Part shown: positions 26,059 to 34,524 of the stretch, one piece after another
Position numbering within the stretch: position 1 is the first letter of the stretch
Layout: every line of letters starts with the position of its first letter
Source: Corallococcus sp. EGB
GTDB taxonomy: Bacteria > Myxococcota > Myxococcia > Myxococcales > Myxococcaceae
NCBI RefSeq assembly: GCF_019968905.1
Contig: NZ_CP079946.1
Span: 7,475,356 to 7,539,355 of the forward strand
Direction of reading: 5' to 3'
DNA length: 64,000 nucleotides
Program-made: the position numbers and the translations under genes
Notes under the pieces: model-generated
The model's input: the letters and a program-made list of their open reading frames with translations, nothing else
The model's database searches: none
Told to the model about the DNA's origin: nothing

Positions 26059-27282
26059 ATGTCCTTGTCCCCTCCCCTGCGCATGTCCTTGTCCTGCCTC
26101 CTGCTCCTCGCGGCCGCTTGCGGCAATGCCGGCCCGGGAACGAGCACGGCCGTGGCGGAGTCTCCCTCCGCGTCCGCTCCGGGGACCTCTGTCCAGACGC
26201 CTGCTTCGCCCGCGCCCGTGGAGGACGTGAGCCAGACCCCCACGACCGGGACGCCGGTCGTCACCACGCCCGCTCCCTCGACGAGCGTGTGCTCACCGCT
26301 CAGCTCGCTGACCAGCCTGGCGGGCAACCTGACGACGTGGCTGCAGACGGCCCCCATCACCGCGGCCAACAGCGGCGGCTTCAAGGAGCCGGGCGGCACG
26401 GAGCTCGCCGCGTTCGAGGGCGCCTTCCGCGCGCTGCTCACCGAAGGCCCGACGGCGCAGGGGGTGCAGGACCTGGCGAAGCTGGGCTACGGCGTTTCCA
26501 CCTTCCGCAACGACACGGGCGGCGGCTGGCTGGTGGTGCGCGAGCTGGGGCTGCTGTCTCGCGGCGGCGGCACCTTCATCGTCAACCTGTTCCCCGCGCG
26601 CGACCTGTGGCTGGAGGCGCCGCACGCGGACTCTGATGAGGGCACGCTGCGTCAGACGGCCTCGCAGCTGGTGACGCTGGGCGCTCGCGCGCTGCTCATC
26701 ACCGGCAGCAACCGCTGCGCCGTCACCACCGCCAGCCCGTGCAGCGGCACCACCAGCGTGTGCGGCACGAAGGGCCTGCGCATCTCCGACGCCGCGCACT
26801 ACGGCAACAACTTCTTCACCGCCGCGCACCGCGCGCTGCGCGCCACCTACCCGGACGCCATCGCCGCCAGCATCCACGGCATGGACGCGGGCGATGGCCC
26901 CGAGGCCGCCGTGGTGAGCGACGGCACCAGCGTGCTGCGCCCGGACGCGCTCTCCAACCGCCTGCGTGATGCGCTCAACGCCCACCTGACGGGCACCCGG
27001 AAGGCCTTCTCCTGCAACTCGGCGGAGGACGAGGGCAAGCACCGCACGCTGTGCGGCACCAGCAACGTGCAGGGCCGCATCGACAACGGCGCCGCGGACG
27101 CGTGCTACGCGGAGGCCACCACCGCGTCGGGCCGCTTCGTCCACCTGGAGCAGTCCTCCACGCTGCGCGGCACCGGCGCGTCGTCCAGGGCCGTCATGCA
27201 GGCGCTCGCGGACACCGTGCCCTGCACGCTCGGGGGCACCGGCCTGGGCTGCCCCGCGGTGGTCGCGCAGGACTGTCCGTAA
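26059..27282 (+). CDS. Lipoprotein with putative FGase/PGA-hydrolase-like fold
   Basis: 407 residues; GGAG/GAGG site before the ATG. Signal peptide ends LLLLAAAC (probable lipobox), followed by a Ser/Thr/Pro-rich linker to about residue 75. The enzymatic-looking part contains EAPHADSDEGT (~185), LLITGSNR, AHYGNNFFTAAH, SIHGM (~270), VVSDGT, CGTSNVQGR and FVHLEQSS (~360). The order PH-D-GT, HG, VHLE resembles N-formylglutamate amidohydrolase and phage poly-gamma-glutamate hydrolase metallopeptidases, but I cannot confirm the family. The same pattern recurs in the protein encoded at 33355-34518. It ends 266 bases before the CapC-like gene and may belong to that system. Confidence 0.6.
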   Translation: MSLSPPLRMSLSCLLLLAAACGNAGPGTSTAVAESPSASAPGTSVQTPASPAPVEDVSQTPTTGTPVVTTPAPSTSVCSPLSSLTSLAGNLTTWLQTAPITAANSGGFKEPGGTELAAFEGAFRALLTEGPTAQGVQDLAKLGYGVSTFRNDTGGGWLVVRELGLLSRGGGTFIVNLFPARDLWLEAPHADSDEGTLRQTASQLVTLGARALLITGSNRCAVTTASPCSGTTSVCGTKGLRISDAAHYGNNFFTAAHRALRATYPDAIAASIHGMDAGDGPEAAVVSDGTSVLRPDALSNRLRDALNAHLTGTRKAFSCNSAEDEGKHRTLCGTSNVQGRIDNGAADACYAEATTASGRFVHLEQSSTLRGTGASSRAVMQALADTVPCTLGGTGLGCPAVVAQDCP

Positions 27283-27364
27283 GATGACTCCGCACCCCGG
27301 GCCGCCTCCGCGCGACCTGGGGCCGTGACGCGCCACGCAAGCCGCGTCCACACGGGAGGTCGAG

Positions 27365-27391
27365 CCCGGCTTCTCTTCGCGTGAAGCCGGG
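27365..27391 (+). terminator. Hairpin after the hydrolase-like gene
   Basis: Perfect 9-bp stem cccggcttc (27365-27373) and gaagccggg (27383-27391), 9-nt loop, 83 bases after the stop. No T run follows, so its strength as a terminator is uncertain. Confidence 0.45.
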
Positions 27392-27437
27392 GGCTGATCC
27401 AGGCTGAAGGTCGGAGACCACTGTCCTTGGTTGGGCA

Positions 27438-27452
27438 TTCAGTGACACTGAA
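27438..27452. promoter_or_regulatory. 15-bp perfect palindrome, candidate operator
   Basis: ttcagtg-a-cactgaa is a perfect inverted repeat with one central base, 97 bases before the ATG of the CapC-like gene and inside its only upstream intergenic space. Such symmetry suggests a dimeric regulator site for the whole operon that starts at 27549. No regulator gene is adjacent, so the binding protein is unknown. Confidence 0.4.
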
Positions 27453-27548
27453 GGCTCGGATCATCGGTTGGACAGCGGACGCTTCTTACCCGGTGAGAGG
27501 CCCGACCCTGGTCGCAGAGGAGTGTCTCCCTAGATTCGAGCAGCCACC

Positions 27549-30500
27549 ATGGCGCTCTTTTCGACCCTGACACTCTTCCCGGCCTACTCCCTGGACACCT
27601 CCATCCTGGTGGCGGTGCTCGTGGGTGTACTCATCCTGGCACTCCTGACGGAGACGCTCGGGTGGGTCTTCGTGGGTCTCGTCGTCCCCGGCTACCTGGC
27701 CTCGGTGTTCGTCATCCACCCGGAGGCGGGTTGCACCGTCGTCGCCGAGTCGCTGCTCACGTACGGCGTGGCGCTGGCGTTCTCCAGCGGACTCTCCCGC
27801 ACGGGAGCGTGGAGCGAGTTCTTCGGCCGCGACCGCTTCTTCGCCGTGGTGCTCGCCAGCGTCGTGGTGCGCGCCGTCAGCGAGACGTGGCTCCTGCCCG
27901 TGCTGGGGCACTGGATGGACGAGCGCTGGGGCACGTCCTTCATCGTGGACCGCAGCCTGCACAGCATCGGCCTGGTGCTGGTGCCGCTCACCGCGAACGC
28001 CTTCTGGAAGCTGAAGCTGCGGCGCGGCCTGTGGCAGGTCGCCGTGCCGGTGGCGCTCACGTACGTCATCCTGCGCTTCGTGCTGCTGCCCGGCACCAAC
28101 CTGTCCTTCTCCAGCCTGGAGCTGATGTACGAGGACGTGGCGCAGGACTTCCTGTCCAGCCCCAAGGCCTACATCATCCTGCTGACGACGGCGTTCCTCG
28201 CCGCGCGCTTCAACCTCAAGTACGGCTGGGACTTCAACGGCATCCTCGTGCCCGCGCTGCTGGCGCTCACGTGGCTGGAGCCCTTGAAGCTCGTGGCCAC
28301 GATGGCGGAGGTGCTGCTGCTGGTGCTGGCCGCGAAGGCCGTGCTGTCCGTGCCGGGGCTGCGCACGCTCAACCTGGAGGGCCCTCGCAAGACGGTGCTC
28401 GTCTTCTGTCTGGGCTTCCTCGTGAAGTGGTGCGTCGGGTGGGCCATGGGCGGCCGCATCCCGGGCCTGAAGGTCACGGACCTGTTCGGCTTCGGGTACC
28501 TGGTGCCCACGCTGCTGGCGGTGAAGATGCTGCAGAAGCAGGTGATTGCCCGCGTGCTCCTGCCCACGCTGCACACGTCGCTGGCGGGCTTCCTCATTGG
28601 AAGCCTCGCGGGCTTCGGGCTGTCGCTCATCGAGCCGCGTCCGGCCACCGCGCTCACCGCGGAGGCGCCGCGCGAGCACGTGCCCGGGCTGGGCCTGGAC
28701 CAGTCTCCGCTGGGCCTGATGGTGCTGGGCCGCGCCACCGCGCGTGAGAGCGACGTGGGCGGGCAGTCGCTGCGGCTGAAGCACGGCGACCTGCGCGAGT
28801 ACAGCGCGCTGTGGAACGGGCTGGACGCGTGGCTGGAGTCCGGCCGCGCGGAGAATCCGCACGCGCTGCGCACGCAGGCGGTGGCGCTGGGGCTGGAGCT
28901 CCGCGAGTTGCCGAAGCAGGACGGTGCGCCCGCGCGCTACGCGCTGGTGGAGCGCGTGGAGGGTGACGGCAAGGCGGGCTGGGACACGTCGCTGCTCGTG
29001 CCGGGCGCGAGGGGCCCCATCCTGGAGGTGCCGCGCCCCCTGACGGAGGCGCCGAGCGCCGAGGCCGCCGCCCTCCTGTGCGAGCGCGTGGATTGCCGCG
29101 CCATCATCGTGAGCGGCGTGGACTCCCACCGCGCGGGCCTGGTGCTGGGCGACGCGCTGGCGCAGTCGGAGACGCCGCTGCGCCACGCGCACGACGCGCT
29201 GTCCTCGCGCGAGCGGGTGCAGCTGCGCATGGATCCTTCGCTGAAGCCGGGCCAGGTGGTGCTGCACACGCCGGAGGGCAAGGCGCCGCGAGGCCTGGAC
29301 ACGCTGTGGCCGGGCGCCGAGGTGACGTCGAATCCGCCGCCGGAGCCCGGGGGCAACTGGGGCGAGTCCCGGGTGAGCGTGCTGCGCGCGGGCCCCTTCG
29401 ACCTGGCCTCGCTGGTGGTGGAGCGCGCCCCGGCGCTGGCCGGGTCGATGACGGAGCGCGACGCGCTGGGCACGCTGATGGTGACGCCGGAGGGCGCGCG
29501 CGTGCCGGCGGTGCGGCCGTCGGACGCGGAGCTCCTGGTGCTGGAGCGGCACGTGGCCTCGCCGCTGTTGGGCGGCGGTCCGGCGGACGTGCCGCGCGAG
29601 CTGCGCGTGCGCTGGGCCCACGCCATGGCCTCGTTGATGGGCCTGCGGGTGCGGCCGGTGACGGGGTGCGAGGGCGCGCCCGGGTGCTGGTGGGTGACGG
29701 ACGCGGAGGCGACGCCGGGCCGGCTGGGCGCGGGGCTGCTGGTGCGTCAGGGCGGCTCTCCGCTGGCGCTGGAGGTGCCGTCTCCGGCGCGCGAGGCGGG
29801 CACGCTGCCGGTGGCCGCGGAGCTGTGGCACGAGTCCCGCTCCACCGCGCTGGTGTTCGCCACCGCGTCCGGCGACATGCCCCACCCCGCCACCTTCGGC
29901 GAGCTGCGCACGAGCTTCCAGGCGTTCCATCAGGCGGTGCACCGCGCGCTGCCGAAGGAGCAGGGCTGGGTGCTGCACCTGCGCGGCTTCTCCAGCCGGC
30001 CCTCCGTGGACGCGGACGTGCTGGTGGACGTGGGCAACCCGGTGCTGACCCCGGCGCAGCGGCCGGCGGACCTGGAGCGGCTGTTGTCGCAAGGCGGCCC
30101 GCTGGGCTGGCTGGGGCAGCGCGTGCGCTACCATGACGGCTCTGCGGAGCTGACGGGCCTCAACGACGCGAGCCCGCAGCAGGTCTTCTCCCGCACCTTC
30201 GGCGGGGCGCGGCTGGCCACGCTGTGGCTGTCCGAGCCGCTGCGCGGAGCCTTCGTGGGCCCGCGGCTCGCGGTGGAGGAGCTGGCGCTCACGGGCCTCC
30301 TGCCCGAGGAGCCGCGCGAGTCTCCCGAGCGCGCGCTGCTGGCGGACCGGCTGGTGGCGCCGACGCAGCCGGTGTCATCCGCGCTGAAGGAGCACTTCGC
30401 GGAGCTGACCACCAGCGCGGAGCGCTACGTGGCGCAGCAGAACGTGCATGACCTGCGCGCGCTGGCGCAGACGAAGCGCGTGGGCAACGTGACGCGCCAG

Positions 30501-30734
30501 GTGAAGGCCGGCTTCAGCGCCGAATACGGCCTGCCCTTCCTCCTGGTGGAGGCACGGCAGGGCAAGCAGGTGCTGCGCGCCGTCTATTTCCTTCAGCAGC
30601 AGCCTTCGCCGGCGAAGCGCGCGGAGCTGACCGCGGGTGACGCGGAGCTCGCGAGCACGGTGGACCTGGCGCTGCGGCACCGCCGGCCGGTGGTGTTGAC
30701 CGGGGAAGTCTCCCGCGAAGAGGCCCGTCGATGA
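27549..30734 (+). CDS. PgsC/CapC-like double-domain membrane protein with long tail
   Basis: 1061 residues; PgsC/CapC is normally about 150. The first CapC-like unit (about 15-190) has LTETLGWVFVGLVVPGYLAS, then FGRDRFFAVVLASVV, then SIGLVLVPLTANAFW, matching the order of B. subtilis PgsC motifs. The second unit (about 215-365) repeats it: WDFNGILVPALLALTW, GPRKTVLVFCLGFL, FGFGYLVPTLLAVKML. The remaining ~690 residues are soluble and contain two degenerate copies of the putative hydrolase pattern seen in neighbouring genes (VPRPLTEAPSAEAA near 490 and VPSPAREAGTLPVAAELWH near 740), with the metal-type His replaced. The known PgsC role is partner of the ligase PgsB in poly-gamma-glutamate synthesis. 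The stop overlaps the next start (ATGA). Confidence 0.82.
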   Translation: MALFSTLTLFPAYSLDTSILVAVLVGVLILALLTETLGWVFVGLVVPGYLASVFVIHPEAGCTVVAESLLTYGVALAFSSGLSRTGAWSEFFGRDRFFAVVLASVVVRAVSETWLLPVLGHWMDERWGTSFIVDRSLHSIGLVLVPLTANAFWKLKLRRGLWQVAVPVALTYVILRFVLLPGTNLSFSSLELMYEDVAQDFLSSPKAYIILLTTAFLAARFNLKYGWDFNGILVPALLALTWLEPLKLVATMAEVLLLVLAAKAVLSVPGLRTLNLEGPRKTVLVFCLGFLVKWCVGWAMGGRIPGLKVTDLFGFGYLVPTLLAVKMLQKQVIARVLLPTLHTSLAGFLIGSLAGFGLSLIEPRPATALTAEAPREHVPGLGLDQSPLGLMVLGRATARESDVGGQSLRLKHGDLREYSALWNGLDAWLESGRAENPHALRTQAVALGLELRELPKQDGAPARYALVERVEGDGKAGWDTSLLVPGARGPILEVPRPLTEAPSAEAAALLCERVDCRAIIVSGVDSHRAGLVLGDALAQSETPLRHAHDALSSRERVQLRMDPSLKPGQVVLHTPEGKAPRGLDTLWPGAEVTSNPPPEPGGNWGESRVSVLRAGPFDLASLVVERAPALAGSMTERDALGTLMVTPEGARVPAVRPSDAELLVLERHVASPLLGGGPADVPRELRVRWAHAMASLMGLRVRPVTGCEGAPGCWWVTDAEATPGRLGAGLLVRQGGSPLALEVPSPAREAGTLPVAAELWHESRSTALVFATASGDMPHPATFGELRTSFQAFHQAVHRALPKEQGWVLHLRGFSSRPSVDADVLVDVGNPVLTPAQRPADLERLLSQGGPLGWLGQRVRYHDGSAELTGLNDASPQQVFSRTFGGARLATLWLSEPLRGAFVGPRLAVEELALTGLLPEEPRESPERALLADRLVAPTQPVSSALKEHFAELTTSAERYVAQQNVHDLRALAQTKRVGNVTRQVKAGFSAEYGLPFLLVEARQGKQVLRAVYFLQQQPSPAKRAELTAGDAELASTVDLALRHRRPVVLTGEVSREEARR

Positions 30735-33358
30735 AGACCCGCAGCCGCGCCCTCGTGGCGCTCCTTGGCCTGATGGTGGGCCTGGCCCTCATCTGGGCCG
30801 CGAGCCTCGCCGTGCTGGGCAACACCGACACGCCCACCGCGCGGCGCGACGCGAAGTACATCAACGCCGAGCGCCTCATCTTCTACCGCCTGGAGCCGGG
30901 CCGGGAGATGCGCGTGCGCATCCCCGAGGACGCCGAGGAGCTGCTCATCGTCACGCACGAGCTGCTCCCGGACGGCACGCCCTACGCGCCGGAGAAGCAG
31001 TACCAGTACGGCCTCAAGGCGGTCCTGCGCGGGCCCCAGGGCATCCTGCTGGAGCGCGCCATCTTCACGCGCACGCGCCAGAGCAAGGGCCAGCCGCAGG
31101 AGGACGGGACGTTCCTGCAGGAGAGCGCCTTCACCACGCACGCGGATCAACAGGTGACGGACGAGCGCGAGTTCGTGCTGCGCCTGCCCGCGGAGCGTCC
31201 GGAGTACTCCGTGCTGTACCTCCAGCCCGCGAGCACGAGCGACACGCTGCTCGCGCGGGTGTACGTCCGCGCGCACCGCACGCTGCCGCTGCTCGCGTCG
31301 CAGAAGCTGGCGCAGGCCCGCGCGGAGGTGCGCGCCGGGCGTGCCACCTTCGAGCCGTTCGAGAAGCTCTCCTCCGACACGCGCCGCTGGCTCGCGGAGG
31401 AGCACTGGGAGCGCCTCAACGCGGAGGGCGAGGCGGGCACCGACTACCAGATTGAGCCCGTCTACCGCACCGCGTACCGGCTGCCGCTGGTGGAGGCCAC
31501 CGAGTCCGTGCAGGAGCGCCTGGGCTCCGGCCGCGCCGTGGCGCTCAACGTCACCGGCCCCGCGAAGCCGGTGCTGTGGCTGTGGAGCGACGCGATGGAC
31601 GCGCATCCCCAGCCGCACGGCCCGGTGACGGTGCAGACGCTGTCCTCGGACGGCACGGCGCACACGCTGGAGCTGCCGGGCCCCGTGGCGGGCTCGCCCA
31701 TGTCGCATCCGCTGGAGCTGCCGGAGGGCGTGCACACGGTGATGGTGCGCAACGACGGCCAGGAGGACCTGCGCTACACGGTGGAGGGCCCGTACGAGTC
31801 GTGGCTGCTGCCCGCCGAGTCGCGCCCGCAGCCGGGCGCCGCGTCCGAGGGCCACGTGGCCTTCCTGCCGGACACGCGCCGCACGGAGGCGTTCGCCACC
31901 GGCCCCGCGTGCGAGGCGCTGGAGGTGGACATCGATCCGCGCATGGACGCGGTGGGACGGCTGGTGCGCATCGACGCGCGCACGCTGGACCGCGCGCCGT
32001 CGCACGAGCCGCTGCACCTGGGCCTCACGGTGCTGGATGGCCAGGGCCAGTCCCTGGGACAGGCTTCACTGGACGCGACGCCGGAGCCCGCGCCGTTCGA
32101 GAGCGCGGCCCTGCCCCCGCAGCCCGGAGGCGCGCTGCCGTGCACGCCGCTGGCGACGGCGGCCCAGGACGCGGGCTCGGGCGAGGTGACGGATTTGCCG
32201 GCCTGGGTGTCGGGTGCGGCGAGCGCCCGGGTGTTCCTGCCCATGGGGGCGCGCAAGCTGCGCGTGGAGGCGCCGCGCGCGACCCTCCTGCAGTTCTACA
32301 GCTTCCTGTCGAACGGCCAGTCCGTCACGGCGGCGGCGCCGTACACGAACGACGCGCTCACCGGCGTGCGCTGGCGCAACGCGCCCGTGGAGCAGCGCAC
32401 GTGGTACCCGCTGCGCCCGTCGAACCTGGACGCGCTGATGAAGGGCGGCGCCCGTGTGGAGCTGCTCAGCCAGGTGCGCCTGGAGCCCGTCACCCCGGAG
32501 GAGGAGACGCCTCCGCCGTCGGGCGACGCGGTGGTGGTGCGGCCCTACGGCGCTCCCGCGGTGGTGGAGGTGCTCGAGTCCGCGCAGCCGGACACGGTGG
32601 ACCTGGTGAAGGCGCTGTCCACGATGCTGGAGCCGGGCCGCGCGGTGCGTGCGCGCTTCGACTCGCGCACGCCCACCCGTCCGGAGGTGCGCCTGTCGCT
32701 GAAGGACGCGGCGGCGCTGGGCAACGAGGTGGAGGTGCTGCTCGACGGAGCGCCGCTGCACCGCTTCACCGTGCGGTCCACGCGGACGCGGGAGCTGTTG
32801 CCGCCGCTGCCACCGGGTGAGCACGAGGTGCTGCTGCGCTCTTCCGCGCCGGGGCTGACGGCGCTGCTCAACCGGCCTCCGGCGGCGGGCAACGGCCTGC
32901 GCTCGCGCACGGTGTATCCGGTGAGCCAGGGCGGCCTGCGCGTGCCGGTGCGCAAGACGGGCCCGGGCGCCGTCACGCTCAACGTGGTGGTCTACACCCC
33001 GGAGGCGGGGGGCACGACGGTGCCCCAGCTGGCCGTGACGGTGGATGGTGGCAACCCCGTGCGCCGCGCCAGCGTGCTGGTGCCGCACGTCACGCGCGCC
33101 GAGCGCACGGTGGCGCTCCCCGCCTCCGAGCGCGAGCCGGCGACGCCGGTGGGCCGCCCGGGCGTGAAGTGGTACGCGCGCGCGGTGCCGGTGACGCTGG
33201 GAGAGGACATCGCGCCGGGCGTGCACACCGTGCGCATCCAGGCGCTGGGCTCCGGGCCCATGTGGGCGCGCTTCTTCGTCTTCGGCCAGGCCGTGGAGGA
33301 CACCGCGCCGCGCATGTGGAACCGGGGAGGCTGGCAGCCCGACGAGGACCGGTTGTGA
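30731..33358 (+). CDS. Membrane-anchored beta-rich periplasmic protein
   Basis: 875 residues with one N-terminal membrane anchor (about 7-28, ALVALLGLMVGLALIWAA) and a large extracytoplasmic part. No family is recognised. The pattern is beta-sandwich-like with repeated PG-turn strand motifs (LELPEGVHTVMVRNDG, LPPGEHEVLLRSS, IAPGVHTVRIQALG), like carbohydrate- or polymer-binding modules. The start overlaps the stop of the CapC-like gene and the stop overlaps the next GTG, so it is locked into the operon. A plausible job is a periplasmic adaptor holding the polymer or bridging the inner-membrane synthase and the barrel protein (inference). Confidence 0.7.
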   Translation: MKTRSRALVALLGLMVGLALIWAASLAVLGNTDTPTARRDAKYINAERLIFYRLEPGREMRVRIPEDAEELLIVTHELLPDGTPYAPEKQYQYGLKAVLRGPQGILLERAIFTRTRQSKGQPQEDGTFLQESAFTTHADQQVTDEREFVLRLPAERPEYSVLYLQPASTSDTLLARVYVRAHRTLPLLASQKLAQARAEVRAGRATFEPFEKLSSDTRRWLAEEHWERLNAEGEAGTDYQIEPVYRTAYRLPLVEATESVQERLGSGRAVALNVTGPAKPVLWLWSDAMDAHPQPHGPVTVQTLSSDGTAHTLELPGPVAGSPMSHPLELPEGVHTVMVRNDGQEDLRYTVEGPYESWLLPAESRPQPGAASEGHVAFLPDTRRTEAFATGPACEALEVDIDPRMDAVGRLVRIDARTLDRAPSHEPLHLGLTVLDGQGQSLGQASLDATPEPAPFESAALPPQPGGALPCTPLATAAQDAGSGEVTDLPAWVSGAASARVFLPMGARKLRVEAPRATLLQFYSFLSNGQSVTAAAPYTNDALTGVRWRNAPVEQRTWYPLRPSNLDALMKGGARVELLSQVRLEPVTPEEETPPPSGDAVVVRPYGAPAVVEVLESAQPDTVDLVKALSTMLEPGRAVRARFDSRTPTRPEVRLSLKDAAALGNEVEVLLDGAPLHRFTVRSTRTRELLPPLPPGEHEVLLRSSAPGLTALLNRPPAAGNGLRSRTVYPVSQGGLRVPVRKTGPGAVTLNVVVYTPEAGGTTVPQLAVTVDGGNPVRRASVLVPHVTRAERTVALPASEREPATPVGRPGVKWYARAVPVTLGEDIAPGVHTVRIQALGSGPMWARFFVFGQAVEDTAPRMWNRGGWQPDEDRL

Positions 33359-34518
33359 GGTCCCTCGGGAGGACCGGGTCGTGGCGCCCGCTGGTGGCAG
33401 CGGGAGTGCTGTCCGTGCTGGGCGCGGGCGTGAGCGCCCGCGCGCAGGCCGCCCCGACCGCTGAAACGGCCACGAGCGCAGAGACAGCATCGAGCGCTGC
33501 GGCGATTTCGAGCGCCGCGACGGTCGCGAAGCCCTCGAAGCAGGACGAGCGTCGCTCCGGCAAACGCGCGAAGGCGACGCCGCGCTCGGCTCCGGAGCGC
33601 GTGCCCCAGGAGGACCCCACCGTGAACGTTCCCGAGCAGTCGGGGTGCCGCGTGGACGCGCGCTTCTCCGGGCTGTGGCCCCGCGTGGACGCCGTGACGT
33701 TCCACCCCACCACGCTGGAGGAGCGGGCCGCGTTCACGAAGCTCGTGCCCGCGCTGCTGGCCGCCGCGCCGAAGCAGAAGGACGTGCCGCCGGAGCTGAC
33801 GAACGTGGCCGCGGCCGTGGGCTTCTTCCTGGAGACGTGGACCACGCCGCGCGACACCTTCTGGGTGCTGCGGGAGCGGCCGGACCGCTACCACGGCGCG
33901 GGCGCGTATGTGATCCGCACGGGCGCCGCCACGGACGACGTGGTGCAGGTGCCCCACCCCTACTTCGACATCGGTACGGAGGACATCGGCTCCGCCATCT
34001 TCACCTGCCCACCGGAGGGCCGCGCGCCGCGCCTGTTCATGACCGCCACCGCGCACCGCTACAAGGCCGCGCCTGATGAGACGCAGGAGACTCCGGAGCA
34101 CCCGGCGGACGTCGCGCACAACCCGGAGCACCTCTTCCAGACCGTGACGGACCTGGCCGCGCGCCAGCTCCCGCACATCCGCGTGGTGCAGCTGCACGGC
34201 TTCGGCGAGACCAAGGTCCAGAAGGGCCGCACGGAGACGCTGGCGGCGGTGGTCAGCGACGGCACACGCAAGCCCGGCACGTGGGCGCGCAAGGTGGCCG
34301 CACCGCTGGAGGAGGCGCTCGGCCCTGGAGTGAAGCTGTTCCCGACCGGGGCGCAGGTGCTCGGAGGGACGCAGAACGCGCAGGCCCGTCTGCTCCAGGC
34401 GTACCCGCAAGCCCGCTTCCTGCACCTGGAAATGTCATCCCGTACGCGCAAAGCGCTGGCGAGCCCGGCGCAACTCGCCCTGCTGGCCCAGATTCTGTTC
34501 GCACCCTTGGAGGACTGA
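33355..34518 (+). CDS. Secreted putative polymer hydrolase (FGase/PGA-hydrolase-like)
   Basis: 387 residues from GTG 33355, overlapping the upstream stop (GTGA). Signal peptide ends SARAQA, followed by an Ala/Ser-rich linker to about residue 80. The catalytic-looking part has QVPHPYFDIGTED (~196), FMTATAHRY, DVAHNPEHLFQ, QLHGFGET (~280), VVSDGT, LGGTQNAQ and FLHLEMSSR (~355). This parallels, block by block, the lipoprotein at 26059-27282. The His/Asp/His/Glu order suits a metal-dependent amidohydrolase. In a polyglutamate-type system it could trim or release chains, as PgdS, CapD or PghP do elsewhere; substrate is inferred from context only. Confidence 0.65.
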   Translation: MRSLGRTGSWRPLVAAGVLSVLGAGVSARAQAAPTAETATSAETASSAAAISSAATVAKPSKQDERRSGKRAKATPRSAPERVPQEDPTVNVPEQSGCRVDARFSGLWPRVDAVTFHPTTLEERAAFTKLVPALLAAAPKQKDVPPELTNVAAAVGFFLETWTTPRDTFWVLRERPDRYHGAGAYVIRTGAATDDVVQVPHPYFDIGTEDIGSAIFTCPPEGRAPRLFMTATAHRYKAAPDETQETPEHPADVAHNPEHLFQTVTDLAARQLPHIRVVQLHGFGETKVQKGRTETLAAVVSDGTRKPGTWARKVAAPLEEALGPGVKLFPTGAQVLGGTQNAQARLLQAYPQARFLHLEMSSRTRKALASPAQLALLAQILFAPLED

Positions 34519-34524
34519 GCGCCG

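Noticed and set aside
27486-30134. 882-codon minus-strand frame opposite the CapC-like gene
   Set aside because: His/Arg/Gln-rich antisense shadow; the plus strand has clear membrane helices and CapC motifs.
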